Origin: Candidatus Cacconaster equi
GTDB taxonomy: Bacteria; Bacteroidota; Bacteroidia; Bacteroidales; UBA932
DNA: 64,000 nucleotides
Reading direction: 5' to 3'
NCBI GenBank assembly: GCA_018065895.1
Contig: JAGHSK010000006.1
Location: 41,702 to 105,701, forward strand
In this document: piece by piece, positions 43,706-52,979 of the stretch
How positions within the stretch are numbered: the first letter of the stretch is position 1
How the letters are laid out: each line of letters opens with the position of its first letter
Translations under genes and position numbers: made by a program
The notes under the pieces: generated by a model
Databases searched by the model: none
What the model was told of the DNA's origin: nothing
What the model saw: only the letters and a program-made list of their open reading frames with translations

Positions 43706-44431
43706 ATGGCTACTTTTGCATATATGATATACCCGGAATTGGAATCAACGGTTTATGAGGATCTTGCGGGCAGGATTCTCTATGAAGACAACCACCTTCT
43801 GATATTGAACAAACGTCCCGGAGAGATTGTTCAAGGTGACAAAACAGGTGACGAACCTCTGAGCGAAACACTCAAGGCCTTCATCGCCCGACGCGACTCG
43901 AAACCGGGTCACGTATTTATGGGTGTGCCGCACAGACTCGACCGTCCTGTCAGCGGCATAAGCGTCTTTGCAAAGACATCGAAGTGCCTCGAACGTTTGA
44001 ATGAAGCTTTCCGCAGCGGAAACGTGCACAAGACTTATTGGGCGCTGACCTGCGGAAGACCGGATCCGCAGGAGGGTGAGTTGGTCCATTTTCTCATACG
44101 CAACGAGAAACAGAACAAGTCCTACGCGTACGACACGCAGAAAAATGGCTCAAAAAAAGCTGTCCTGCGATACAGGGTGATAAAAGATACGGACAGGTAT
44201 CATCTGGTGGAGGTGGAACTGCTTACCGGAAGACATCATCAGATAAGGTGCCAGCTTTCAACGATAGGCTGTCCCATCAAAGGGGATCTGAAATACGGAG
44301 CGCCTCGCTCCAACAGGGACGGAGGCATTTCGCTCCACGCCCGGAGCATCAGGTTCACCCACCCTACCCGCGATGAAGAGATCTTCGTGGAAGCACCTGT
44401 CGATTGGAGTCCCATCATCAAAACAGAATAG
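43706..44431 (+). CDS. RluA family RNA pseudouridine synthase
   Basis: A 241-aa synthase without an S4 domain, so closer to RluA/RluC-like single-domain enzymes than to RluD. Motifs are RILYEDNHLLILNKRPGE, the catalytic HRLDRPVSG, KTYWALTCG and LLTGRHHQIRCQL. The target position in RNA is not readable. The start is uncertain: ATGs at 43676, 43706 and 43724 and a TTG at 43655 are in frame. A TACTTTTG box at 43711-43718 lies inside the longer versions and would favour a nearly leaderless start at 43724. The M24 peptidase gene follows after 2 nt. Confidence 0.85.
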   Translation: MATFAYMIYPELESTVYEDLAGRILYEDNHLLILNKRPGEIVQGDKTGDEPLSETLKAFIARRDSKPGHVFMGVPHRLDRPVSGISVFAKTSKCLERLNEAFRSGNVHKTYWALTCGRPDPQEGELVHFLIRNEKQNKSYAYDTQKNGSKKAVLRYRVIKDTDRYHLVEVELLTGRHHQIRCQLSTIGCPIKGDLKYGAPRSNRDGGISLHARSIRFTHPTRDEEIFVEAPVDWSPIIKTE

Positions 44432-44433
44432 CC

Positions 44434-46179
44434 ATGAACATCTACAGCGAAAGAGTCAAACAGATACAGAGCCTCGGTTATGACGCAGTCATTATCACCG
44501 GGACCGATCCACACAACAGTGAATATCCGGCACAGAGATGGAAACAGGTGGAATGGGTTTCCGGTTTTACCGGAGAAGCCGGTGACATCGTCATCACCCG
44601 GAATCACGCAGGACTTTGGACTGACTCGAGATATTTCATTCAGGCTGACAAACAGCTGAAGGATACCGGAATCGAACTTCACAAGACAAGAGTTCCCGAC
44701 GCCGTGGGCATTCCGGATTATCTTCGGAGCATCCTCCCGGATGGAGGCAAGATCGCAGTTGACGGACTTTGTCAGAGCATCAGTGCCATAAAGGAACTCA
44801 ATGGCTTTGAAATAATCGACAGGCCGGATATGCTGTCACAACTTTGGGACGACAGGCCCGGCATTCCAGCCACACCTGTAACGTTCATTGACGAATCACT
44901 CGTCGGAGAGAGCCGAAAGGAGAAGATAAGCTGGCTGCGCGATTTCCTGAAAGAAAAAAATTGCAGCTCAATGCTTGTGACCGCACTTGATGAGATAGCC
45001 TGGCTGCTGAACGTCAGGGCCGAAGATATCGACTACAACCCGTACGTCATTTCGTATCTTCTGGTGAATCAGGATAAGGTGATATGGTTTGTGCGCGATA
45101 TCGACAGCGTACCGGCGGCATCAGGTGTGCTGAACGCTCCTTATGAAGCCGTATGCGAATCATTTTCGAATCTTGCAGGGGACGGAAGGGTTCTGGTGGA
45201 TCCGGCCACCCTCAACTACAGTTTATTCAAGCAGCTGCAGGAAGCTGTGACGCCTGAAGGAATATTGATGATGGCCTCCCCTGTCAAACTCAGGAAATCC
45301 ATAAAGAACAGAAAAGAGATAGATTCGCTTAGAAAGCTATATCTGGATGACGGGGTGGCAATGGAGAAGTTCCTTTATTGGCTCGACACACAGAACAAGG
45401 CCGGCAAGGTGATAACCGAATGGGACGCTGCCGTAGAGCTCGGAAAATTCCGCAGGCAGATTGTCGATTACCACGGGGACAGCTTCGAAACGATCTCCGC
45501 ATACGGAGAGAACGCCGCACTGCCGCACTACTGCACTCCTGTTGAGGGATCTGCTGTCATAAAGGGCAAAGGTCTGTATCTTGTGGATTCAGGAGGCCAG
45601 TACGACAGAGGTACAACCGACATCACACGCACGGTTGCCATGGGCAGGTGCGGAGTTTCCGCAAAAGAGGACTACACTCTGGTACTGAAAGGTATGATTG
45701 ACCTTGCCATGGCCGTTTTTCCCCGCGGAACAGCGGGATGCCAGATTGATGTCCTGGCGCGTAACCCGCTTTGGAGCAGAAGAAAGAATTTCGGACACGG
45801 AACCGGACATGGAATAGGTTTTTACCTCGGTGTTCACGAAGGACCGCAGGACATAAGACAGAACTTCAACAAAACCCCTCTGCTTCCCGGAATGGTAACC
45901 TCGGATGAACCGGGTCTGTATAGAGAAGGTAAGTACGGAATCCGGCACGAAAACGTCATCCTTTGTCAGGAAGATGAAAGGAATGATTTCGGCCAGTGGC
46001 TGAGTTTCGAAACGCTCACCTGCTGTCACATCGATACAAGACCGATCAAGAAGCGGCTGTTGACGAAAGAGGAACGGAAATGGCTCAACAGCTATAACAA
46101 GAATGTCTATCGCCGCCTCAGGGACAGACTTCCTGAGGAGGTTGCATCCTGGCTGAGAAAAAAGACCAGAAATATCTGA
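44434..46179 (+). CDS. M24B family Xaa-Pro aminopeptidase
   Basis: A 581-aa cytosolic enzyme: two N-terminal creatinase-like domains (about 1-300) and a C-terminal pita-bread catalytic domain (about 305-560). The metal ligands are present in VDSGGQYDRGTTDITRT (two Asp), GTGHGIGFYLGVHEGP (His) and TSDEPGLY plus GIRHENV (two Glu). It removes N-terminal residues preceding proline. The ATG at 44434 follows the previous stop by 2 nt; the frame is open further upstream but inside the neighbour. Length and layout match eukaryotic-like three-domain aminopeptidase P. Confidence 0.93.
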   Translation: MNIYSERVKQIQSLGYDAVIITGTDPHNSEYPAQRWKQVEWVSGFTGEAGDIVITRNHAGLWTDSRYFIQADKQLKDTGIELHKTRVPDAVGIPDYLRSILPDGGKIAVDGLCQSISAIKELNGFEIIDRPDMLSQLWDDRPGIPATPVTFIDESLVGESRKEKISWLRDFLKEKNCSSMLVTALDEIAWLLNVRAEDIDYNPYVISYLLVNQDKVIWFVRDIDSVPAASGVLNAPYEAVCESFSNLAGDGRVLVDPATLNYSLFKQLQEAVTPEGILMMASPVKLRKSIKNRKEIDSLRKLYLDDGVAMEKFLYWLDTQNKAGKVITEWDAAVELGKFRRQIVDYHGDSFETISAYGENAALPHYCTPVEGSAVIKGKGLYLVDSGGQYDRGTTDITRTVAMGRCGVSAKEDYTLVLKGMIDLAMAVFPRGTAGCQIDVLARNPLWSRRKNFGHGTGHGIGFYLGVHEGPQDIRQNFNKTPLLPGMVTSDEPGLYREGKYGIRHENVILCQEDERNDFGQWLSFETLTCCHIDTRPIKKRLLTKEERKWLNSYNKNVYRRLRDRLPEEVASWLRKKTRNI

Positions 46180-46204
46180 TAAATACGTACAAATTGAATC
46201 ACGG

Positions 46205-47038
46205 ATGAAGAACAGAAAACCAATAGTAGCTCTCATATACGATTTCGACGGGACCCTGTCTCCAGGCAATATGCAGGAATTCGGGTTCATACAAGCCATC
46301 GGACAAACCCCTGAGGAGTTCTGGGCAAAAAGCAATTTGGTGCCTTCCGGACAGGAGGTCAGCAGCATCCTGTCATATATGAAACTGATGATCGAGGAGG
46401 CGAAAGCCAACAACATTTCCCTTACGCGCGATTCATTCGTATCCTTCGGAAAGAAAATAAAATTGTTCGAGGGTGTCAGGGAGTGGTTCTCCATCATAAA
46501 CGAATACGGCAGCAGGCACGGCGTGATTGTGGAACACTACATCAATTCTTCCGGCCAGACTGAACTGATTGAAGGAACTCCGATAGCAAAGGAGTTCAAG
46601 AAAATCTTTGCCTGTTCATTCTGGTACGACGAGAACGGAGTAGCCGTATGGCCCGCAGTAGCTGTGGATTACACCGGAAAGACACAATATCTTTTCAAGA
46701 TAGCGAAAGGTATTCTGGACATCAGCGACGCAACGAAAGTGAACGAAAGCCAGGCAGAAGACGAGAAGCCTGTACCTTTCTGCAATATGATATATCTTGG
46801 AGACGGGACTACCGACATTCCCTGCATGAAGATAGTCAAGATGTTCGGTGGAAACTCCATAGCCGTTTTCGACAAAGGCAACCGGCACAAAATCGATACC
46901 GCACGTACGCTTCTCGCGCAGGACCGTGTCAACTTCATATGTGAAGCGGATTACCGGAAAGGGGGCGAAATATACAAAGTGGTCACAAAGATTATTAACA
47001 AAATCAAAGCAGAAAATGACTACAAAAGCCTTCACTAA
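46205..47038 (+). CDS. HAD family hydrolase, phosphoserine-phosphatase-like
   Basis: A 277-aa protein with HAD motif I YDFDGTLSP (about 12-20), a helical cap, motif II in IVEHYINSSG and motif IV YLGDGTTDIPCM. It is related to phosphoserine phosphatase-like HAD proteins annotated only as haloacid dehalogenase-like hydrolases; the substrate is unknown. It lies 25 nt after the aminopeptidase P gene and overlaps the downstream VanZ-like gene by 23 nt, so the three are probably one transcript. Confidence 0.8.
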   Translation: MKNRKPIVALIYDFDGTLSPGNMQEFGFIQAIGQTPEEFWAKSNLVPSGQEVSSILSYMKLMIEEAKANNISLTRDSFVSFGKKIKLFEGVREWFSIINEYGSRHGVIVEHYINSSGQTELIEGTPIAKEFKKIFACSFWYDENGVAVWPAVAVDYTGKTQYLFKIAKGILDISDATKVNESQAEDEKPVPFCNMIYLGDGTTDIPCMKIVKMFGGNSIAVFDKGNRHKIDTARTLLAQDRVNFICEADYRKGGEIYKVVTKIINKIKAENDYKSLH

Positions 47039-47447
47039 GCAAAAGAATAGCACCTGTGCCATAATCATTTTTATTCTTTATCTTACGCTTGTGGCCGTGT
47101 TATGCTTCGGCAATTTCAACGACGAAACGCATTCTATCGGCAGGTGGCTTCCAGAGTCTATCTGGGGAATACCCATTGACAAATATATTCATTTCCTGAT
47201 GTTTTTTCCATTCCCTATTGCAGCTTTTTATGCATTCCGCAGGAGCAATGATTGGAAAGCACTGGTTTTTGCCATTTTAGTGGCGATCTGCTTTGCGTTC
47301 ATGTTCGAATTTCTTCAAAGCACATTGACCGGAAACGCAAGAACGAGCGATCCGTGGGACTTCGTATCAAATATGACTGCCATCACGACAAGTTCAGTCA
47401 TAATGGCAGTCAAAGGTATCGTTTCCGATAGAAGAAATCGGAGTTGA
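47016..47447 (+). CDS. VanZ-like membrane protein
   Basis: A 143-aa protein with about four transmembrane helices. The pattern PIDKYIHFLMFFPFP, the conserved FEFLQ and RTSDPWDFVSNMTA match the VanZ-like family, several of which affect teicoplanin resistance or envelope processes; function here is unknown. The ATG at 47016 gives a 23-nt overlap with the HAD gene. It ends 4 nt before the convergent PLP enzyme gene, with no room for a separate terminator. Confidence 0.8.
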   Translation: MTTKAFTKQKNSTCAIIIFILYLTLVAVLCFGNFNDETHSIGRWLPESIWGIPIDKYIHFLMFFPFPIAAFYAFRRSNDWKALVFAILVAICFAFMFEFLQSTLTGNARTSDPWDFVSNMTAITTSSVIMAVKGIVSDRRNRS

Positions 47448-47451
47448 GTTT

Positions 47452-48465
47452 CTAAAAGTCGAAATCCCTTGATACCGGGAAAAGGCCATACAGGCCTCCG
47501 GTATGGATGAAAAGAATGTTTTTTGAACGTTCGAGCATACCGCCGGCCTTCATCTCATTCACCATTCCGAACGTCGCTTTTCCTGTATATACGGGATCGA
47601 AGACAACGCCTTCCATCCGGGCCATCCTCTTGATGTGTTCCAGTTCCTCCGGACGGCTGAGCGCGTATCCTCTGCCCACATATCCCTCAATGAAATGGAA
47701 GTCCTCCTTTTTCATATTCTTGGCAAGTTCCTCCGCACGCGAAGCTGATATCTCACCATCCTTCACAAGATATGGAAGACAGTCCTTCGCGCAATTGAGA
47801 CAGATATTCTGGAAATAAGGCTCATCATCGCAGACACATACCCCATATACCTTCTTGCCATAGCCGTTGATCATATTGGAGAGTTGCAGGCCTGCGGCAG
47901 TTCCACCCGAGCCTGTAGCAACGACAACGGTATCAAAAACGACGTCCATCTTGTCCTCCTGAGCAGCCACCTCCTTCATGGCATGGTAATAGCCCATCGT
48001 ACCAACCCCGAAGGAGGCCCCTTCGGGAATGATGTATGGTCTAAGACCCTGCGCGGCATATTCCTGGGCCATCTGCTTCATTATCTCCATACGGGAATTG
48101 CTGTACTCTTCACGAGTGCAGAAACGTACGTCGGCTCCAAGCAGCATATCAAGGAAATAATTCCCTTCTACCGGAGGAGTGTCACTGATTCGCAGAAGCA
48201 CGGCGGACCTCATGCCAAGGTGGGTGGCGACAGAGACCGTGGCCCGGCAGTGGTTTGATTGGATACCACCGCAGGTAATGAGCATATTGCACCCCATTTC
48301 CATCGCCTCCTTGACGGCGAATTCAAGTTTGCGGATCTTGTTTCCTGACCACTCGCTGCCTGTCTGGTCGTCACGTTTGATAAAAATATTCTTGCCGGTT
48401 TCTGCCGACCATCTCTCCAATTTGTAGATTTTGGTTGGGAGATTTGCCAGTGACAACTTGTTCAT
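47452..48465 (-). CDS. D-cysteine desulfhydrase / ACC deaminase family PLP enzyme
   Basis: A 337-aa fold type II PLP enzyme. SGNKIRKLEF holds the PLP lysine (K43); CGGIQSNHCRAT binds substrate carboxylate, and GSGGTAAGLQL binds the PLP phosphate. The C-terminal PVYTGKATFGM and IHTGGLYGLF are typical for D-cysteine desulfhydrase, which makes pyruvate, sulfide and ammonia from D-cysteine. ACC deaminase is the close alternative. It is monocistronic, with its own -7 box divergent from the amidase operon. Confidence 0.88.
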   Translation of the reverse strand: MNKLSLANLPTKIYKLERWSAETGKNIFIKRDDQTGSEWSGNKIRKLEFAVKEAMEMGCNMLITCGGIQSNHCRATVSVATHLGMRSAVLLRISDTPPVEGNYFLDMLLGADVRFCTREEYSNSRMEIMKQMAQEYAAQGLRPYIIPEGASFGVGTMGYYHAMKEVAAQEDKMDVVFDTVVVATGSGGTAAGLQLSNMINGYGKKVYGVCVCDDEPYFQNICLNCAKDCLPYLVKDGEISASRAEELAKNMKKEDFHFIEGYVGRGYALSRPEELEHIKRMARMEGVVFDPVYTGKATFGMVNEMKAGGMLERSKNILFIHTGGLYGLFPVSRDFDF

Positions 48466-48496
48466 ATTTTTATAGGTAAATGTATTTCCGATAACA

Positions 48497-48514
48497 CAAA
48501 TATACGTAAATTTG
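48497..48514. promoter_or_regulatory. Divergent -7 boxes for the desulfhydrase and amidase genes
   Basis: Minus strand TATATTTG (48504-48497) lies 31 nt before the PLP enzyme ATG. Plus strand TAAATTTG (48507-48514) lies 21 nt before the amidase ATG. The boxes are two bases apart. Confidence 0.6.
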
Positions 48515-48535
48515 TGGAAGAATTAACTTGAAAAC

Positions 48536-51500
48536 ATGAAAAAATATCTGATTTTGGCGTTGTGCGCATTCTTCTGCTTCAGCAGTTATGCGCAACCAGC
48601 CTCAAGTGCAAGAGGCAACGAAGGCTTCAAGCCTATGAGTGATTCACTTACAACCTATCTTCGCAAAAAGACCACAATCAGTGTCAGCAGCCGCATACGG
48701 GTACAGGATGCGACAGTTGAGAAGAAAGGATTGAAGGTGATTCTCAGCGAGGGTATTTCCGACTATCCTATAAGGGATGAGGAAATTGCGGCGATATACT
48801 CAATCGTCAACGAACTTCTTCCGGAAGAATATGCCTCATATCGTGGCAAGATTACGGTATATGCAGGCAAGGAACCGGTTGAAAAGCTCAAAAGCAACTA
48901 CTATTCGGCCAACCGTTCCGACGTTCCTGTCAAGGAACATGCGAAATATGTGGCAAAGGGACGCAAGAACCTTGTTCCTCTCGTAAAAAATGAATCGAAG
49001 CCTTACAGTATCACCAAAGGATTGCAGGACAGGCATATTGCAATGTGGCAGAGCCACGGATGGTACTATGAGCCTACACTCAAGCGCTGGGAATGGCAGC
49101 GTGCCCGCTGCTGGGAAACGGTGGAAGACCTCTATACCCAGAGCTACGTGCTTCCTTTCCTCGTTCCTATGCTTGAAAATGCAGGGGCCGTTGTAATGCT
49201 TCCGCGTGAAAGAGACTGGAACGTCGAAGAACAGATTGTTGACAATGATGATCCATACAGCATCTATCGCGAAAGCGGAAGCTGGTCAAATGCTCCTGAC
49301 AGCGGTTTTGCCAACCCCAAAAAATTCTACGTTCACGGAGAGAACCCTTTCAGGATGGGTACTGCAAGAATGTCGAAAGCTGCAGGAAAAGGAGTTGAGA
49401 AGAGCACCATCTGTTGGATTCCGGAGTTCAAGAAAGAAGGCGAATATGGCGTCTACGTCTCTTACCAGACAGTTCCGAACAGTACAACAGCTGCTCATTA
49501 TACGGTCAAACACAAAGGTGGTGAGACATCGTTCAGCATAAACCAGAAGATGGGTGGAAGCACCTGGATCTATCTGGGCAAATTCGAGTTTGCATCAGGT
49601 CGTAATGCTGACCAGGGTGTTTTCCTCACGAATGAAACTGACAATCCGAAAAGCGTGGTTACGGCCGACGCAGTTAAGTTCGGCGGTGGAATGGGCAATA
49701 TCGCCCGCAAACCGGGCGACATTGACAAGAACGGTGAACCTGTCGATTTCCAGGTGGAACCTGAAACGTCACACTATCCGCGCTTTACCGAGGGCTCACG
49801 CTACTGGCTGCAGTGGGCGGGATTCAACGATACAATATATTCGTACAGTTTCGGAGTGAATGACTACAACGATGACTATATGTCACGTCCACGCTGGGTC
49901 AACGCGCTGATAGGAGGTTCATACCTCGAGCCGGGCAAGCCGGGATACAATATTCCCCTCGACCTGTCACTCGCATTCCACTCTGATGCCGGAAACGTGC
50001 TTGATGACTCCATCGTAGGTACACTTGCCATCTATACAAAGATGTCGAACGGAAAGGATACGTACTCCAACAAGGAGAGCAGAATGAATGCTCGTGAATA
50101 CACCGACATCGTCCAGACTGAAATCGTCAAGGACATCCGCGCCAATTACGAGCCGAACTGGAGCCGTCGTCAGTTGTGGGACCGTTCATATGCAGAGAGC
50201 CGCATCCCTGAAGTCCCGGCAATGCTGCTTGAACTTCTTTCGCACCACAACCTTGCAGATATGCGCTATGGTCTCGATCCGTCATTCCGTTTCACGGTCT
50301 CAAGAGCCGTTTACAAGGGAATGGTCAAATACCTTGCCTATATCAACAACACGGAATACTGCATCCAGCCTCTTCCGGTAAACTCCTTTGAGGCAACCCT
50401 TGCCGGTGATCAGGCAGTCATGAGCTGGGCTCCGACAGACGATCCGGCTGAACCGTCTGCAGTCCCTTCAAGCTACATTGTGTACACGAAAGTGGACAAC
50501 GGAGGATTCGACAATGGGCAGGCAGTCAACGGCACATCATTCAAAAAAACCGTTGAACCGGGACATATCTACAGTTTCAAGGTAGCTGCAGTCAATCAGG
50601 GCGGTGAAAGTTTCCCAAGTGAGACACTTTCTGTGGGAATTGCAGGAAAAGACGCCCCTGTAGCTTTGGTAATCAACAACTTCACCCGCGTAAGCGCACC
50701 AGTCAGCTTTGCCTCGAAAGACAGTCTGTTCGCGGGATTTCAGGACAAGATGGATGCCGGTGTACCATATATCCAGGATATCAACTACATCGGATCCCAA
50801 TATGAATTCCGTCGCTGGATTCCATGGATGGACGATGACAGTTGCGGATTCGGATCCTCAAATTCAGACTACGAGACCAAAGTCATCGCGGGAAATACCT
50901 TCGACTTCCCTTACGTTCACGGGAAAGCCCTGATGGCAAACGGATACAGTTTCGTTTCGGCAAGCAGAAGCGCAGTCGAGAACGGAAAAGTCCATATGAG
51001 AAGATATGCGATGGTTGACGTGATCTGCGGAAAACAGATTACCACACAAGTGGGTCGCAAAGGCGCCTGTCCGCTCAAATACGAGGTCTTCACTCCGCAG
51101 CTTCAGAAACAGTTGACCGAATATGCCAACGCGGGCGGCAACATATTCATCTCCGGAGCCAATATTGGAAGCGATGCCTGGGAGCCTGTCTTCGATTATG
51201 AAGTGACCGACCAGATGAAGAAGGATGTGGTTGAGCCAACGCAGAAATTCATCAAGGAAGTGCTTCACTACCAGTGGATGACCAATCAGGCGACAAACGT
51301 AGGGACATTCTACGAAACGCAGAATCCTCTCGGATTCGGATATCACGCCAAGACATCCGCCGACAGACCGAGAGGGTATGTCTGGAATCCAAAGCCAAAC
51401 ACCAAAAAGTATGCAGTTGAGTCTCCTGACGGAATTATCCCTGCGGGCGACAATGCATACACCATTTTCCGCTACAACAACTCAATCTCAGCAGGTGTTG

Positions 51501-51613
51501 CCTACGAAGGATCCTACAAGGTGGTTTCACTGGGTGTCCCATTTGAAGTTCTTTCACTCGAAATGCAGCAGACAATGCTGATGAAAGACATCATCAAATT
51601 CTTTGAAAAATAA
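48536..51613 (+). CDS. Exported amidase-3-like protein with golvesin-C and fibronectin III domains
   Basis: A 1025-aa exported protein (signal peptide to SSYAQP). An N-acetylmuramoyl-L-alanine amidase fold seems split: SHGWYYE (His174) with WETVEDLY and MLPRERD form the first half. A golvesin C-like beta domain is inserted (about 230-390, SGSWSNAPDSGF to GGSTWIYLGKF). LAFHSDAG (about 479-486) and VPAMLLELLSHHN form the second half. A fibronectin III domain (about 615-705) and a further alpha/beta region (about 720-1025) follow. Relatives are often labelled xanthan lyase, which the sequence does not support. It begins a three-gene unit with the G1P dehydrogenase-like gene. Confidence 0.78.
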   Translation: MKKYLILALCAFFCFSSYAQPASSARGNEGFKPMSDSLTTYLRKKTTISVSSRIRVQDATVEKKGLKVILSEGISDYPIRDEEIAAIYSIVNELLPEEYASYRGKITVYAGKEPVEKLKSNYYSANRSDVPVKEHAKYVAKGRKNLVPLVKNESKPYSITKGLQDRHIAMWQSHGWYYEPTLKRWEWQRARCWETVEDLYTQSYVLPFLVPMLENAGAVVMLPRERDWNVEEQIVDNDDPYSIYRESGSWSNAPDSGFANPKKFYVHGENPFRMGTARMSKAAGKGVEKSTICWIPEFKKEGEYGVYVSYQTVPNSTTAAHYTVKHKGGETSFSINQKMGGSTWIYLGKFEFASGRNADQGVFLTNETDNPKSVVTADAVKFGGGMGNIARKPGDIDKNGEPVDFQVEPETSHYPRFTEGSRYWLQWAGFNDTIYSYSFGVNDYNDDYMSRPRWVNALIGGSYLEPGKPGYNIPLDLSLAFHSDAGNVLDDSIVGTLAIYTKMSNGKDTYSNKESRMNAREYTDIVQTEIVKDIRANYEPNWSRRQLWDRSYAESRIPEVPAMLLELLSHHNLADMRYGLDPSFRFTVSRAVYKGMVKYLAYINNTEYCIQPLPVNSFEATLAGDQAVMSWAPTDDPAEPSAVPSSYIVYTKVDNGGFDNGQAVNGTSFKKTVEPGHIYSFKVAAVNQGGESFPSETLSVGIAGKDAPVALVINNFTRVSAPVSFASKDSLFAGFQDKMDAGVPYIQDINYIGSQYEFRRWIPWMDDDSCGFGSSNSDYETKVIAGNTFDFPYVHGKALMANGYSFVSASRSAVENGKVHMRRYAMVDVICGKQITTQVGRKGACPLKYEVFTPQLQKQLTEYANAGGNIFISGANIGSDAWEPVFDYEVTDQMKKDVVEPTQKFIKEVLHYQWMTNQATNVGTFYETQNPLGFGYHAKTSADRPRGYVWNPKPNTKKYAVESPDGIIPAGDNAYTIFRYNNSISAGVAYEGSYKVVSLGVPFEVLSLEMQQTMLMKDIIKFFEK

Positions 51614-52968
51614 TGACCATCGAGGAAAGAGTAAAGAAGGCGCTTGAGCGCACCACTGACACAAAAGAGCTTGTGATCGGCAAGGGTGCGCTCAGCAGAT
51701 GCGCCGAAGTCTTTTCCAGGATGTTTCCCTCGAAACGAGCAATCGTCGTCGCTGACACCAACACCTGGCGTGTGGCCGGAAAGCAGGTTGATGCTTCACT
51801 GCACGAAGCAGGCATCGCCGTTGAACAGCCGTTCGTCTTTACAGACGATGACCTATATGCTGAATGGCGTTTTGTGGAGCGTCTCAAGGCTCATCTTGAA
51901 AAAAGTGAAGCAATTGCCGTAGCCGTTGGTTCCGGAGTTATCAACGATCTCGCAAAGTACGTCTCCCATACTCTGGAAAGAAGATATATGTGTGTCGGAA
52001 CCGCCGCATCAATGGACGGCTTCACATCATACGGAGCCTCGATCACCAAAGACGGCAACAAGCAGACATTCGACTGCCCTGCCCCATATGCTTTCGTGAT
52101 GGATCCGTCGATTGCCGCTGATGCCCCGAAAGAGATGGCAGCCTCCGGATATGCCGACCTCATCGCAAAGATACCCTCAGGCGCCGACTGGATGCTGGCA
52201 CAGATCGCAGGAGCTGAGAAAATAGACAGATTCTCCTGGTCGCTCGTTCAGGACGGGCTCAAGGAGTCACTCGCCTCCCCTGCCGCGGTCTTCAACCGCG
52301 ACATAGAAAAAGTAGAACAGTTATGCAGCGGTCTTCTGATGAGCGGCTTCGCAATGCAGGCGATGCAGTCAAGCCGCCCTGCATCAGGTACTGAGCACCA
52401 GTTCTCGCACTGCTGGGATATGGAGAACCTGAGCTATCCTGACGGAAAGCACGTGTCACACGGATTCAAAGTCGGCATAGGTACATTGGTATCAACTGCC
52501 GCTTTGGAATTCCTCTCAGAGAAAGATCTCCAGGCAATTGACATTGAAAGATGTCTCTCCGTATGGCCGGAATGGGAAGAACTGGAGAAACGTCTGCACT
52601 TGCTTTTCGAAGGGAAACCGGGACATCTTGCCCGTGCCCTCAAGGAGACGAAGGGTAAATATGTCAGCAGAGAGGAGCTTCGCAGACAGCTGACTGCACT
52701 CCAAGAGGAATGGCCTGAGACAAGAAAGAAAATTTCCGAACAGATTATTCCGTTCGGCCGGGTAAAGGAGTCCCTCAAACTTGTCGGGGCACCATATGAA
52801 CCTGAAATGATATGTGTGAGCCGCGAACATCTCCGCAAAACATTTTCATATATTCCATATATGCGCAGCCGCTTCACCGGAATAGACGTCATCTACAGGT
52901 TCGACCTTATGGATGAACTTGATGAGAAGCTTTTCGGCAAAGGCGGTTATTGGGAGGTGAACAGATAA
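51613..52968 (+). CDS. sn-glycerol-1-phosphate dehydrogenase homologue (EgsA/AraM family)
   Basis: A 451-aa cytosolic enzyme of the iron/zinc alcohol dehydrogenase superfamily. GSGVINDLAKYVSH (106-119) binds NAD(P)H; metal ligands are probably D182 (SGYADL), H262 (GTEHQFSH) and H283 (VSHGFKVG), as in AraM/EgsA. The reaction would be reduction of dihydroxyacetone phosphate to sn-glycerol 1-phosphate, the head-group stereoisomer used in archaeal lipids and by Bacillus AraM. The ATG overlaps the amidase stop by 1 nt. A C-terminal extension of about 90 residues beyond the core (HLARALKETKGK onward) is longer than in AraM. Substrate unproven. Confidence 0.83.
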   Translation: MTIEERVKKALERTTDTKELVIGKGALSRCAEVFSRMFPSKRAIVVADTNTWRVAGKQVDASLHEAGIAVEQPFVFTDDDLYAEWRFVERLKAHLEKSEAIAVAVGSGVINDLAKYVSHTLERRYMCVGTAASMDGFTSYGASITKDGNKQTFDCPAPYAFVMDPSIAADAPKEMAASGYADLIAKIPSGADWMLAQIAGAEKIDRFSWSLVQDGLKESLASPAAVFNRDIEKVEQLCSGLLMSGFAMQAMQSSRPASGTEHQFSHCWDMENLSYPDGKHVSHGFKVGIGTLVSTAALEFLSEKDLQAIDIERCLSVWPEWEELEKRLHLLFEGKPGHLARALKETKGKYVSREELRRQLTALQEEWPETRKKISEQIIPFGRVKESLKLVGAPYEPEMICVSREHLRKTFSYIPYMRSRFTGIDVIYRFDLMDELDEKLFGKGGYWEVNR

Positions 52969-52979
52969 CACGACGATTC

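Noticed and set aside
45589..46497. Minus-strand open frame of 302 codons across the M24 and HAD genes
   Set aside because: Spans two well supported plus-strand genes and shows no recognisable motif.
48536..51613. Xanthan lyase
   Set aside because: No polysaccharide-lyase motif is visible; the amidase-3 motifs and golvesin-like insert explain the sequence better.
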